Below are positions 1 through 10,189 of a stretch of 64,000 nucleotides of DNA, piece after piece; position 1 is the stretch's first letter, and every line of letters starts with the position of its first letter. Both the position numbers and the translations under genes were made by a program. The DNA comes from Verrucomicrobiaceae bacterium (GTDB taxonomy: Bacteria > Verrucomicrobiota > Verrucomicrobiia > Verrucomicrobiales > Akkermansiaceae). The stretch lies in NCBI GenBank assembly GCA_027487435.1, contig JAIYDP010000497.1, positions 30,137 to 94,136 of the forward strand, given 5' to 3'. Under the pieces are notes generated by a model. It ran no database searches, was not told the DNA's origin, and saw only the letters and a list, made by a program, of their open reading frames with translations.

Positions 1-2
1 TT

Positions 3-1808
3 CTCTCTGCATTACTTACTGGCAAACTCACCACGGGCGATGATTCCTCTGGATACCAAGCCGTTCGCGCTACCGCCGGCGGTGCAGATTCCGATTGGAA
101 AAAATCTCTCCGCCAAGGTTTCATGCCGGGAGCCGCGCCTACAAAAGCCATTTCCCCACCTGAGGGCCTTGCGATCAAGCCTGCTCCTGCTCCCTCTGCG
201 GATAGTCTCGACATCATTTTCTCCACCGACGGCTCGATTTTTGACGGGCGATACATCGACAACGCGTGGCTGCAAGAATCTCCCGATCCGATTTCGAAAA
301 TCGCATGGGACAATGCTGCATTCATCGCTCCAAAGACGGCGAAAGAACTGGGCATTTACGATCAAGTCATTGCTCTTGAAAATCAACGCGCCGCCGCTCC
401 TGTCGATGGTGAGTCTGGCAACCGCCGCGCTCCGATCATTGCCGTGTCACTCGCTGGCAAAACCATCGAAATTCCCATCCACATCGCCTTTGGTCTTGCG
501 GAAAACACCGTCGTGATCCCTGTCGGCTACGGACAAGGCTACGACAAAGAAAATGATTTCGAAATTCCCGCCAGCAATGCAAATCACGTCGGTCTCGTTG
601 GGGTCAACCGCGGCGTGAACGTCTATCCTTTGCGCACTTCGGCCACCACCTACATGGCGCAAGGGGCGAAAGTTACTAAGACCGACAAACGCTATTTCCT
701 TGCTTACACCCAAGAGCACCACGCCATGTATGGTCGTGCGTTGGCTCGGGAAATTTCCACCATGGATGTCGCTCACAAAGGTGATTTCGACAAACAATAC
801 GAAGGAGTTCAGCTTCAAGGAAATGACTCCCACGCGCCACCCAACTACTCGCTTTACAAGCAAGAAGGTTCTTCCACCTGGAATCCTAATAAAAATGGCA
901 ACGCCAAGCCTTTGTTGAGCGATACCCTGCATCAGTGGGCGATGAATATCGACCTCAGTTCCTGCATGGGCTGCAATGCTTGCCTTGTCGCGTGCCAAGC
1001 AGAAAACAACATTCCCGTCGTCGGTAAAGATCAGCTTGCCAAAGGCCGCGCCATGCACTGGATTCGCATGGATCGTTATTTTGCCCAGCAAGACAACAAC
1101 AGTTTTGACATCGACAGTCCCGCCATGGTTCCGCAGCCCGTTGCCTGTGTGCAATGTGAAAGTGCTCCTTGCGAAACTGTTTGCCCCGTCAATGCTACCG
1201 TTCATACGGAAGATGGCCTCAACGCCATGGCCTACAATCGTTGCATCGGCACCCGTTATTGCGCCAATAACTGCCCATACAAAGCTCGTCGTTTCAACTA
1301 TTTCGATTACAATAAGCGCAATCCATTGATCGAGAACAATCTCTACAAAGGTCCCTTTGGCGAGACGCAAGTTGGCAAAGGACCGCACCTTCAGCGCAAT
1401 CCCAACGTCACCGTACGCATGCGTGGTGTCATGGAAAAATGCACCTATTGCGTGCAGCGCCTCAAGGATGCGCAGATTCGCCAAAAACGCGGTCACAAGC
1501 AGGATGTCTTGGCCTCAGGAAAGACCTCACCCGACGTCACGGTTACCACACAGACCTTGCGCGTGCCTGTCGATTCCATCAAAGTCGCTTGCCAAGAGGC
1601 TTGTCCTGCGGACGCCATCACCTTCGGCAATAAGCTCGACGGCAAAGACTCGGCGATTGTCCGCGCTCGCGACCTTAAGCGCAGCTACGAACTCCTTCAC
1701 TACATCGGCACCATTCCTCGCACCCTCTACATGGCACGAGTGAAAAACCCGAATTCGGCCATGCCCGATGCCCCGTTCGTCGGCCAGTCCACCATCAACA
1801 TGCACTAA
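3..1808 (+). CDS. actB: Alternative complex III iron-sulfur subunit ActB, C-terminal part (5' truncated by window edge)
   Basis: Frame is open from position 3 through the listed ATG at 123; ferredoxin-like Cys clusters CMGCNACLVAC, CVQCESAPCETVCP, CIGTRYCANNCP, CQEACPAD; followed by NrfD/ActC, ActD, ActE and ActF. Confidence 0.92.
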   Translation, partial: LSALLTGKLTTGDDSSGYQAVRATAGGADSDWKKSLRQGFMPGAAPTKAISPPEGLAIKPAPAPSADSLDIIFSTDGSIFDGRYIDNAWLQESPDPISKIAWDNAAFIAPKTAKELGIYDQVIALENQRAAAPVDGESGNRRAPIIAVSLAGKTIEIPIHIAFGLAENTVVIPVGYGQGYDKENDFEIPASNANHVGLVGVNRGVNVYPLRTSATTYMAQGAKVTKTDKRYFLAYTQEHHAMYGRALAREISTMDVAHKGDFDKQYEGVQLQGNDSHAPPNYSLYKQEGSSTWNPNKNGNAKPLLSDTLHQWAMNIDLSSCMGCNACLVACQAENNIPVVGKDQLAKGRAMHWIRMDRYFAQQDNNSFDIDSPAMVPQPVACVQCESAPCETVCPVNATVHTEDGLNAMAYNRCIGTRYCANNCPYKARRFNYFDYNKRNPLIENNLYKGPFGETQVGKGPHLQRNPNVTVRMRGVMEKCTYCVQRLKDAQIRQKRGHKQDVLASGKTSPDVTVTTQTLRVPVDSIKVACQEACPADAITFGNKLDGKDSAIVRARDLKRSYELLHYIGTIPRTLYMARVKNPNSAMPDAPFVGQSTINMH

Positions 1809-1823
1809 TTTTTTCCAATCACC

Positions 1824-3320
1824 ATGGCACACGCTAGCACAACAGCTCCTGAGACCAGAAACGGGCCGAAACTTCCCGTTCTCCAGCGCGAAAAGCTCAT
1901 TCTCAACAATCGCTCGTATCATTGGATTACGGAAACCATTTGCGGCATTGTGGAAAACAAACAACCGCTGATCTGGTGGTTGCTGTTTCTCCCCAGCGCG
2001 CTGATCGCCGCTCTTGGTGTCGGCGGCGGCCTACTGCTCTTGGTTTCGACTGGCGTTGGTGTCTGGGGCATGACCAATACTGTTTTCTGGGGCTGGGACA
2101 TCACCAACTTCGTTTTCTGGATCGGCATCGGCCACGCGGGAACGCTGATTTCGGCGATTTTGTTCCTCACGCGGCAAAACTGGCGAACTTCCATCAACCG
2201 CGCTGCGGAAGCGATGACGATTTTTGCGGTCTGCTGCGCGGGCATTTTCCCTGCGTTCCACGTCGGTCGTGTGTGGATGGCATGGTTCCTTGCTCCCATT
2301 CCCAACTCGAATGCGATCTGGCAAAACTTCAAATCACCCTTGCTTTGGGACGTGTTTGCGGTCTCCACCTACTTCACGGTTTCCTTGATTTTCTGGTATC
2401 TCGGCATGGTTCCAGACTTGGCGACCATTCGCGATCGTGCCAAACCTGGCTTGCGCAAGCTGCTCTACGGAATTTTTGCCATGGGCTGGCGCGGCGGCAA
2501 TCGCCAATGGAGCCACTATGAAATGGCTTACCTCTTGCTTGCGGCTCTTTCCACACCTCTCGTGCTTTCGGTTCACTCGGTCGTTTCGTTCGACTTCGCA
2601 ACCTCCGTGGTTCCTGGTTGGCATACCACCATTTTCCCGCCGTATTTCGTTGCGGGTGCGGTTTTCGGCGGATTCGCGATGGTGTTGACGATCATGATTC
2701 CTGCTCGCGCCCTCTACGGTCTGCACGACATGATCACCATGAAGCACATCGAAAACATGGCGAAAATCATCTGTCTCACTGGCACGATCGTTGGATATGC
2801 CTACCTGATGGAGCTTTTCGTCGCCTTTTACTCGGGTGCCATTTATGAAATGGAAGCTTTCAAATATCGTATCGCTGGTCCTTACTGGTGGGCCTACCTC
2901 GCGATGATGAGCTGCAACGTGCTTTCTCCTCAGCTTTTCTGGTTCAAGAAATGCCGCGAAAACCTTTGGATCATCATGGCTGTTTCCATGGCGGTGAACA
3001 TCGGCATGTGGTTCGAGCGATTCGTCATCATCGTCACTACTTTGGCGCGGATGTGGCTGCCAGGTGACTGGAAATACTACTCGGCCAGCCCGTTTGAAAT
3101 CATTCTTTTTGTTGGCACCATCGGCATGTTCCTGACGCTGTTCTTGTTGTTCCTGAAGTTCCTGCCTTGCATCAACATTGCCGAGGTGAAATGGACACTT
3201 CCTGAGTCCGATCCCCATTTTGACGACATTCATGCCCACAAGGACGACGGCGCAGTGGTGATTCCCGCCTACCAGCCAGAAATTCCCAGCACCACGCACA
3301 AGGGCACGACTGTAGCCTAA
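1824..3320 (+). CDS. actC: Alternative complex III integral membrane subunit ActC (NrfD/PsrC family)
   Basis: Polytopic membrane protein with NrfD-like sequence directly downstream of actB. Confidence 0.92.
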   Translation: MAHASTTAPETRNGPKLPVLQREKLILNNRSYHWITETICGIVENKQPLIWWLLFLPSALIAALGVGGGLLLLVSTGVGVWGMTNTVFWGWDITNFVFWIGIGHAGTLISAILFLTRQNWRTSINRAAEAMTIFAVCCAGIFPAFHVGRVWMAWFLAPIPNSNAIWQNFKSPLLWDVFAVSTYFTVSLIFWYLGMVPDLATIRDRAKPGLRKLLYGIFAMGWRGGNRQWSHYEMAYLLLAALSTPLVLSVHSVVSFDFATSVVPGWHTTIFPPYFVAGAVFGGFAMVLTIMIPARALYGLHDMITMKHIENMAKIICLTGTIVGYAYLMELFVAFYSGAIYEMEAFKYRIAGPYWWAYLAMMSCNVLSPQLFWFKKCRENLWIIMAVSMAVNIGMWFERFVIIVTTLARMWLPGDWKYYSASPFEIILFVGTIGMFLTLFLLFLKFLPCINIAEVKWTLPESDPHFDDIHAHKDDGAVVIPAYQPEIPSTTHKGTTVA

Positions 3321-3360
3321 TCGACAACCTCTTGACCTTCCGACCTATCGACTGACTTCC

Positions 3361-3921
3361 ATGAGCACCACACGCAAAAGAGTTTACGGTTACTTAGCTG
3401 AATTTCCCAGCGCCTCCGCCCTTTACAAGGCAGCGGAAAAAGTGCGCGATGCCGGCTTCACTAAGTGGGATTGCTATTCTTCCTACCCGATTCACGGTCT
3501 CGACAAAGCCATGGGGTTGAAACGATCCATTCTTCCTTATTTGGTGTTTTTCGGCGGAATGACCGGAACCATCACCGCGTTTCTTCTGGCATACACGACT
3601 CAGGTGGTGATTTACCCCACGGTGGTTCAGGCCAAGCCTGCCAATTTCTTCACGCTTCCCGCGTTCTTCCCGATCATGTTCGAGTTGACGATTCTTTTCT
3701 CTGGTTTCACCACGCTATTCGGCCTTTTGGCGCTGATGAAATTGCCCCGTCTCAACCATCCGTTGTTTGCGAGCAAACAGTTTCATCGCGCCACCGACGA
3801 TGGATTTTTCATCGCCCTTGAAGCTCGCGATGCGAAATTTTCCGCATTAGGCAGCCGCTCTCTCCTCGAAGAAGCTGGCGGCACCAATATCGAACTCGTC
3901 GAGGAGGAGGCCACCGCCTAA
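3361..3921 (+). CDS. actD: ActD (DUF3341 family) membrane subunit of alternative complex III
   Basis: Two-TM protein with typical ActD sequence (YGYLAEFPSASALYKAAEKVRDAGFTKWDCYSSYPIHGLDKAMGL) in conserved position. Confidence 0.9.
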   Translation: MSTTRKRVYGYLAEFPSASALYKAAEKVRDAGFTKWDCYSSYPIHGLDKAMGLKRSILPYLVFFGGMTGTITAFLLAYTTQVVIYPTVVQAKPANFFTLPAFFPIMFELTILFSGFTTLFGLLALMKLPRLNHPLFASKQFHRATDDGFFIALEARDAKFSALGSRSLLEEAGGTNIELVEEEATA

Positions 3922-3951
3922 CGACATCACCCCGAAACTCATTTTCCTCAC

Positions 3952-4656
3952 ATGCGCTACTTTTTCCTCATCTACGCTATCGTTGCCATCGCTGTTGTCG
4001 GCATCTTCGGCATTCGCGGCACGAAGTTTTCCGAGCCGCCGATTCGCTTGCTCCCCGACATGGACGATCAGGACGTGACTAAGGCTCAAAAAACCGAAGC
4101 GTTCTTCTCTGACGGGGTTTCCTCTCGCCAGCCTGTCGCCAACACCGCTCCCATCGGTTTCCATCCTGAAGGTCGGACCAAACTCGGTGGCATCGCCGAG
4201 TACGAATTCTCTGGTGCTCAAGGCTACTACGACTCTGGTCATGTCGGCGACTATTACGGCACGGGAATGCCGAAGGAGTTGGAGCTCGATGCAAAATCGG
4301 CTGTCGAACTCCTCAAGCGCGGCCAAGAGCGTTACAATGTCTATTGTGCCGTTTGCCATGGCAAATCTGGCGATGGCGCCGGCATCACTTCCAACTACGG
4401 CGTGCCTGGCATTGCCAACTTGATGATCGATAACTACGGCTCCGCTGCCTACCCCGATGGACGACTTTACGAGGTCATCACCAAAGGCAAGGGCAACATG
4501 TCGGGCTACGGCTACAACATTCCCGTCCGCGATCGCTGGGCGATTGTCGCTTACATTCGCGCCATGCAAACAGCTCGCAAGGCTCCCTACGATGTCGTCA
4601 AAGAGGTTTTCGATGCCGGGCTGAAAGCTGCTTCCACTTCCACTCCGAAACCTTGA
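3952..4656 (+). CDS. actE: ActE-like monoheme c-type cytochrome
   Basis: N-terminal TM/signal, CAVCH heme motif, position in act operon. Confidence 0.88.
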   Translation: MRYFFLIYAIVAIAVVGIFGIRGTKFSEPPIRLLPDMDDQDVTKAQKTEAFFSDGVSSRQPVANTAPIGFHPEGRTKLGGIAEYEFSGAQGYYDSGHVGDYYGTGMPKELELDAKSAVELLKRGQERYNVYCAVCHGKSGDGAGITSNYGVPGIANLMIDNYGSAAYPDGRLYEVITKGKGNMSGYGYNIPVRDRWAIVAYIRAMQTARKAPYDVVKEVFDAGLKAASTSTPKP

Positions 4657-4681
4657 CGCTAACACTTTTCCTACTTTTCCG

Positions 4682-6169
4682 ATGGCACATCACCACGTTA
4701 CATCCCACGATATCCCAGTCAACGGCGAGCACCTCGATGCTTCCAAGATCGCGAAATACAAAACGTTTGCTCTAGCGGTTTTGTTGATCGGCGGCTTGGC
4801 GAGTTGCTACTTGCTCTTTTTTACAGGCAACAAATCTTGGACAGCGACATATTCCTATTCTTGGGTTTTTGCACTGTTCTATTTCTTCACCATCGCGGTC
4901 GGCGGTTGCTTTTGGACACTACTTCACAATGTTTCCAACTCGGGATGGGGCACCAGCGTGCGTCGCACCATGGAAAACCTCGGGTCAGTTTTCCCATGGC
5001 TATCGATTTTTGCCATTCCTTTGCTTTGCCCAAGCGTGCAGCAATATCTCTTTGAGTGGATGAATTTGCATCGTGCTTCGATCGATTCCGCCAATGCTCA
5101 TGGTGCTAACATTTCTGCGATGAGCATGATTACCGATTGGCTCGGCGGCGCATGGAATTGGGTTGTCAATGGCGGAAAATTTCTCTCATGGGCGTTGACC
5201 GGCACGGGTGAGTTTGTTCCCTCGGCTCACGAGCAAGAAGTTGCCACGGCTCTGCACCACGACCACCAGCACTTGCTCTACAATAAGCACTGGTTCATGA
5301 ATCTGCCGTTCTGGTATTTCCGCAACATCATGTTCTTTGTGGCGCTGGGATATGCCATCGTACGTTTGCGCAAGCTCTCGACCATGCAAGATACCGACCC
5401 GAATCCTGGCACGGTGCATTATTTCAAAGCGCGTCGCGCTTCGGCGGCTTTCTTGCCCATCCTCGCTCTGACGGTGACGTTTGCTGCTTTCGATTGGGTC
5501 AAAGGTCTCGATTACAAGTGGTTCTCGACCATGTATGGTGTTTACATTTTTGCGGGATGCGCGATCAATTCGATGGCGGTCATCATCATTTCCGTGACTT
5601 TGCTTAAGCGTGCAGGCTACCTCAAAAACGTCGTCTCGCCCGAGCATTTCCACATCAAAGGCAAGCTGCTTTTCGCCTTCACCGTGTTCTGGGCCTATGT
5701 GACATTCTCGCAATATTTCCTCATCTGGTATGCCAACATCACCGAGGAAACGATTTATTTCATCAAGCGCAATACCGGTTCTTGGAACGTGGGCAGCACT
5801 TGTTTGACCATCTTCCACTTCGTGATTCCGTTTGTGGTGCTGCTTCAACAGTGGTTGAAGAAAAAACCGCTGTTGCTTAGCTCGGTGGCGGTTTACATGC
5901 TCTTGGTCCACATTCTCGACATCTACATCGCGGTGATCCCTGAACGTGGTTTTTCTCTCGGTAACATCCAAATCAAAGATGGATTCGACGGCGTGAAAGA
6001 ATTTGGAAAAGTCAGCGCTTCCATCGCAGGTGCCTGGATGGGCGACATACTCGCCTTCGTGACCATCGGTGCAGGTTTCATTTTCTTCTATCTTCGTTCT
6101 TTCACGCAGCACGCGCTCTACCCACATCGTGATCCGCGCATTCTTGAATCCGCCAATCTTTCGAACTAA
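4682..6169 (+). CDS. actF: ActF-like quinol:cytochrome c oxidoreductase membrane subunit
   Basis: Polytopic membrane protein in the position of ActF after ActE; typical length and sequence. Confidence 0.88.
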   Translation: MAHHHVTSHDIPVNGEHLDASKIAKYKTFALAVLLIGGLASCYLLFFTGNKSWTATYSYSWVFALFYFFTIAVGGCFWTLLHNVSNSGWGTSVRRTMENLGSVFPWLSIFAIPLLCPSVQQYLFEWMNLHRASIDSANAHGANISAMSMITDWLGGAWNWVVNGGKFLSWALTGTGEFVPSAHEQEVATALHHDHQHLLYNKHWFMNLPFWYFRNIMFFVALGYAIVRLRKLSTMQDTDPNPGTVHYFKARRASAAFLPILALTVTFAAFDWVKGLDYKWFSTMYGVYIFAGCAINSMAVIIISVTLLKRAGYLKNVVSPEHFHIKGKLLFAFTVFWAYVTFSQYFLIWYANITEETIYFIKRNTGSWNVGSTCLTIFHFVIPFVVLLQQWLKKKPLLLSSVAVYMLLVHILDIYIAVIPERGFSLGNIQIKDGFDGVKEFGKVSASIAGAWMGDILAFVTIGAGFIFFYLRSFTQHALYPHRDPRILESANLSN

Positions 6170-6199
6170 AGCACTTCTTCCTTAACCGTATATTTTTTC

Positions 6200-6991
6200 A
6201 TGGACCCGTCTAAAGACAATCCGCTCATTCGTTTCCGCGCCTTTATTTGGGGCATTGGAATTTTTTCTCTGTTTGCCTTGGCCTTTGTGGTGCTTGCCAT
6301 CTTCAAGGGTAAGGCGAGTCCCGATGTTGCAGAAGATGCAGCAGCGACACCGCGTTACGATACCAAGAAAAAAGTCGATACGGCTCAATCGGCCAATTTT
6401 TCATACAAAGAAGTCGAAGCTGGTAAAGTTGTTCAAGTTCCTCCCCACGATGTTTTTTCTCACGTTGGTGGCTTGCTTGCTAGCTCCCAGCCCGTAGCTG
6501 TGGAAAAACCGGAACAGATTGTTCCTGGCTCACCGACACAGAAGAAAATGGAAGAGGCTGCCAAAACAGCCGCTCCGATAGAAGTTGCAGAAGGTGATGC
6601 CAATGCTCCCATCGATCCTGCTGTCATGGCTGCTGGCCAAGCGACCTTCGCTCTTTGCATGGCGTGCCATGGAATGAATGGCGAAGGTGGTCCGATTGCC
6701 CCGCCTCTTGCCAATTCTGAATGGGTCACCGGCCCGGTTTCGAATCCAATCCGTATCGTGCTTCGTGGTTTAGGTGGTCCGATTTCCGTTGCTGGCAAGG
6801 ATTACAATTTCCCCGCACCTATGGGGCAGCTTTCGAGTCTTTCCGATGATCAAATCGCCGCAGTTCTGACTTATGCAAGAAACTCATGGGGAAACAAAGC
6901 CTCTGCGGTGACTGCCGACCAAGTCAAAGCCTTCCGTGGAGAAGTCGGTTTGCCCGTGTTGCAAGTCTCCGATCTCAAAGCTCCCAAATAA
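6200..6991 (+). CDS. Membrane-anchored c-type cytochrome
   Basis: N-terminal TM and CMACH heme motif; co-directional with the act genes. Confidence 0.85.
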   Translation: MDPSKDNPLIRFRAFIWGIGIFSLFALAFVVLAIFKGKASPDVAEDAAATPRYDTKKKVDTAQSANFSYKEVEAGKVVQVPPHDVFSHVGGLLASSQPVAVEKPEQIVPGSPTQKKMEEAAKTAAPIEVAEGDANAPIDPAVMAAGQATFALCMACHGMNGEGGPIAPPLANSEWVTGPVSNPIRIVLRGLGGPISVAGKDYNFPAPMGQLSSLSDDQIAAVLTYARNSWGNKASAVTADQVKAFRGEVGLPVLQVSDLKAPK

Positions 6992-7033
6992 CTTCCTTCC
7001 GCTCTATCACCCAACTTCCTGCTATTTCACCAC

Positions 7034-8521
7034 ATGACCACATCCGCGCAAAATGACGCCTTAGTGCGCAGTGCTATCGATCGCTCGCTGCGCCACCCCG
7101 TGATGTTTTTCTTTTCAAGTGCCGCTGCTTGGTTGGCGGTGTCGATCTTGTTGGGAATCATCGCGATGACAAAAATGGTGGCTCCTGAGTTCCTCGATGG
7201 AACAGCATTTTTCTCCGCAGGTCGCGTCTATGCGTCGCACATTTCGACTTTGGTGTATGGCTGGGGCTGCCAAGCAGCGTTCGGAGTTTTGATTTGGTTG
7301 ATATCTCGTCTCACCCGCACTGAGTCGAAGGCATCGGGGATCATCCTTGCAGCGGGTCATGCATGGAATCTGCTGATTATGCTGGGAGTGCTTGGAATTC
7401 ATCTTGGTTATGGCACGGGAGTTCCTTGGATGGAAATGCCAAAGATGATTTGGCCTGCATTGCTCGCTGCTTATACATTGATTGCGATTTGGACGATGAT
7501 TCAATTCCGAGTGCGCGCCACGGGTAAGGTTTATGTGACACAGTGGTACGCCATTGGTGCGATGATCTGGTTTCCATGGATCATGGGGACAGCATGGTTC
7601 GTGATTTTTGTGATGGGTGACAACGCCTTATTCTCTGCGGCGACTGCGGCGTGGTTCCGTTCTTCGATGATCTATTTATTCTTCATTCCTAGCGCCGCTG
7701 CTGCTGCGTATTATTTGGCTCCGAAAGTCACCGGAAAGCCTGTATATAGCTATTCGCTTTCCGTTGTGGGATTCTGGGCATTGGCACTGATTGGTCCATG
7801 GACGGGCTTTCAGAAGCTTACTGGTGCGCCGATTCCATACTTCTTGCCATATCTCGGCGCTGCGGCTTCTATTTTGGTCAGCGTTCCGGTCATCGCCATC
7901 GCGGTTAGCACGCTCCGCACGATGTTTTCCGATCCTGAGCGGTTTTCCGCCAGCCCCAGCCTGCGTTTTGCTTCTGCCGGTGTGGTTTGTATGTTTGTCC
8001 TCGGTATCCTCGGTGCCTTTGTGAACATTCCAGAAAGCACACTGCCAATGAGCCAGTTTAGCTTGACCAACTACGGTATGGATGTGCTCGCCGTGTATGG
8101 ATGTTTCAGCTTCGTGATGTTTGGTGCGATTTATTTCATCGTTCCTCGCCTCACCCGTCGTGAGTGGCTCTCCAGTCGTCTCATCAATTGGCATTTTTTG
8201 CTTTCCATGTATGGAGTTGTGACGGTTGCCTCTCTCGCGGTTCTCGGTGGAATTTTGCATGGTCAAGGGCAGGAGGCCTTCCAATTTGAGTGGCGTAACG
8301 CCGTGACACGCGCCTATCCGTATCAAATTGCAACCTTGATCGCTTGGTGCATCGTTTTGTTGTCCAATCTGTGTTTTTTCGTGCATTTGCTCTTCATGTG
8401 GGCGCGCCTTGGTCGTCGCTCTTCCCATCCTACGTTGTTGCCGCATGCACATCTCGAAAGTCCGCACGGTCCTGTGGGCGATATCGACAACGCAGGCCCA
8501 GGAACCGTGATCGTTCACTAA
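7034..8521 (+). CDS. cbb3-type oxidase subunit I (CcoN)-like membrane protein, apparently lacking active-site ligands
   Basis: Alignable by eye to CcoN (YYLAPKVTGKPVYSYSLSVVGFWAL vs [25 protein letters not shown]) but CuB and heme b3 His positions are replaced. Confidence 0.8.
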   Translation: MTTSAQNDALVRSAIDRSLRHPVMFFFSSAAAWLAVSILLGIIAMTKMVAPEFLDGTAFFSAGRVYASHISTLVYGWGCQAAFGVLIWLISRLTRTESKASGIILAAGHAWNLLIMLGVLGIHLGYGTGVPWMEMPKMIWPALLAAYTLIAIWTMIQFRVRATGKVYVTQWYAIGAMIWFPWIMGTAWFVIFVMGDNALFSAATAAWFRSSMIYLFFIPSAAAAAYYLAPKVTGKPVYSYSLSVVGFWALALIGPWTGFQKLTGAPIPYFLPYLGAAASILVSVPVIAIAVSTLRTMFSDPERFSASPSLRFASAGVVCMFVLGILGAFVNIPESTLPMSQFSLTNYGMDVLAVYGCFSFVMFGAIYFIVPRLTRREWLSSRLINWHFLLSMYGVVTVASLAVLGGILHGQGQEAFQFEWRNAVTRAYPYQIATLIAWCIVLLSNLCFFVHLLFMWARLGRRSSHPTLLPHAHLESPHGPVGDIDNAGPGTVIVH

Positions 8522-8548
8522 TTTCACCCCGACGCTCCATTTATCGCT

Positions 8549-9241
8549 ATGAACATACGCACTTTTCTTTTTGGGATGATTCTGACATTCGGCAGTGCTT
8601 GGCTGCTTGCTGTGGTCGTTCCCTATTACAAAACCCGTGAAATGAAACCGATACCTTACGACGAGGTAGCGGATGAGAAAACGGGATTCTATTTTCCTAA
8701 GAGATCAGGAACGATTGCTCAAGGAGCGAAAGTCTATGCAGAAAATGGCTGCTACGTGTGCCACACTCAGCTGGTGAGGCCTACGTACGCCGGAAATGAC
8801 ATTCACCGCGATGGTTTTGCTGGCTTCAAGGCCGATCCTGACCGTGGAGATACTCGCCGCGAAACGATTGCCTTGGATTACATGGGGGAGACATTTGCCC
8901 AAATCGGTGTCATGCGCATCGGCCCTGATCTCTCGAATGTTGGCACGCGTTTCCGCAAGGTTGCTGTCGATCTTACTTCTTCGAAGAAAGAAGCTGAGGG
9001 AGAAGCGTTCGATGCCGATATGACTGTCACTGCGGAATCGTTGCTTTATGCCCATTTGCAAAATCCTCGTGCTACGGTCGAGAAACGTTGGTCCACTTGC
9101 CCAAGCAGTGCCTATCTCTTTGATGAAAATGGTAAGCCTAAGGGTGAAGCCGTAGCCCTCGTTGGCTATCTGATGTCGATGAAAAAAGACGATGCTGTGC
9201 CAGCTTCCATCAGTTTCGGTCCTAAACCTGCGGCAAAATGA
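8549..9241 (+). CDS. cbb3-type oxidase subunit II (CcoO)-like cytochrome c
   Basis: N-terminal TM, GCYVCHTQLVRPT heme motif typical of CcoO. Confidence 0.85.
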   Translation: MNIRTFLFGMILTFGSAWLLAVVVPYYKTREMKPIPYDEVADEKTGFYFPKRSGTIAQGAKVYAENGCYVCHTQLVRPTYAGNDIHRDGFAGFKADPDRGDTRRETIALDYMGETFAQIGVMRIGPDLSNVGTRFRKVAVDLTSSKKEAEGEAFDADMTVTAESLLYAHLQNPRATVEKRWSTCPSSAYLFDENGKPKGEAVALVGYLMSMKKDDAVPASISFGPKPAAK

Positions 9242-9277
9242 GTTTGTCACCATTGATTTTTAGCGATATTTTTTACC

Positions 9278-10057
9278 ATGTCAGATCCTAAACAACTTCC
9301 AACGATTCGTCCCGATCTTGATGAGTCGATCAACGTAACGCTAGCTCACTCTGGTGAGCCTACCTCAGCTGCGGCGCGGGAAAATGCCCATCCGGGATAC
9401 ACTCGTGAGTCCTTGTCAATCATGGTCTTTTGCATTTGCTCCGTGATTTTGATCGTGGCTGGTGGTGCACTCGGCAAAGCGCAAGGCTCGCTGTTTAGCT
9501 ATGCTAGCACGATACGTCCCGATTATGTTCGTGGCAAGGCACCGGGCGTGGCAGACGATGCGGTTCTTCCGCCTAAGGCAATTCTTGATGTCTATGTCAA
9601 AAAAGGCCAGTCACTTTACAGTGCCAAATGCAACGGTTGCCACATGTCTGATGGCAAAGGCGATGGAGCGAACTACCCTTCCTTGGCAGGGTCCGCTTGG
9701 GTCAATGGAACGTCCGAGCGTTTTTCTCAAGTCATTTTGAATGGTCTTCAAGGACCTACTAGCACGGGTAAAGTGTATGGTGCAGGTGTTATGCCGGCAC
9801 AAGGCGGCGGAATGAATGCGCAGGATCTTGCATTTCTTATGACATTTGTGCGCAATAGCTTCGGCAACAGCGTGGGTGATGTGATCAGTCCTGAGCAAGC
9901 TCAAGCCGCTCTCGATGTGGCCGCTGCAAGAAAAAATCCTGCGGCACCTGTTACGGCCGAAGAACTCAAAGGTCATGACAAAGACCTGTCTGGTGCAAAA
10001 ATCGATCCTACCACTCTGATCGATCCTATCACCTTCAAGCCAGCACCAGCAAAATAA
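9278..10057 (+). CDS. Membrane-anchored c-type cytochrome (CcoP-like position)
   Basis: N-terminal TM and CNGCH heme motif; last gene of the operon. Confidence 0.85.
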   Translation: MSDPKQLPTIRPDLDESINVTLAHSGEPTSAAARENAHPGYTRESLSIMVFCICSVILIVAGGALGKAQGSLFSYASTIRPDYVRGKAPGVADDAVLPPKAILDVYVKKGQSLYSAKCNGCHMSDGKGDGANYPSLAGSAWVNGTSERFSQVILNGLQGPTSTGKVYGAGVMPAQGGGMNAQDLAFLMTFVRNSFGNSVGDVISPEQAQAALDVAAARKNPAAPVTAEELKGHDKDLSGAKIDPTTLIDPITFKPAPAK

Positions 10058-10084
10058 CTTGCTGGTAACTGTCACCTTCTAGCT

Positions 10085-10130
10085 TGTGATGGCTCCATCA
10101 TATTCTTGGGAGTTCATCACAGGTTTTGAT
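10085..10130 (+). terminator. Putative transcription terminator / hairpin after the act-cco operon
   Basis: TGTGATG-g-CTCC ... GGAG-tt-CATCACA stem followed by a T-rich stretch. Confidence 0.5.
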
Positions 10131-10189
10131 TTTGAAATAACGAGACACCTGCTGCGGTCTCCCACGTTCCTCTCACCCATTCGATCTGC

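Noticed and set aside
447-1496. Long minus-strand ORF (349 aa) opposite actB
   Set aside because: It overlaps a well-supported Fe-S subunit gene completely; composition is typical of an antisense shadow ORF.
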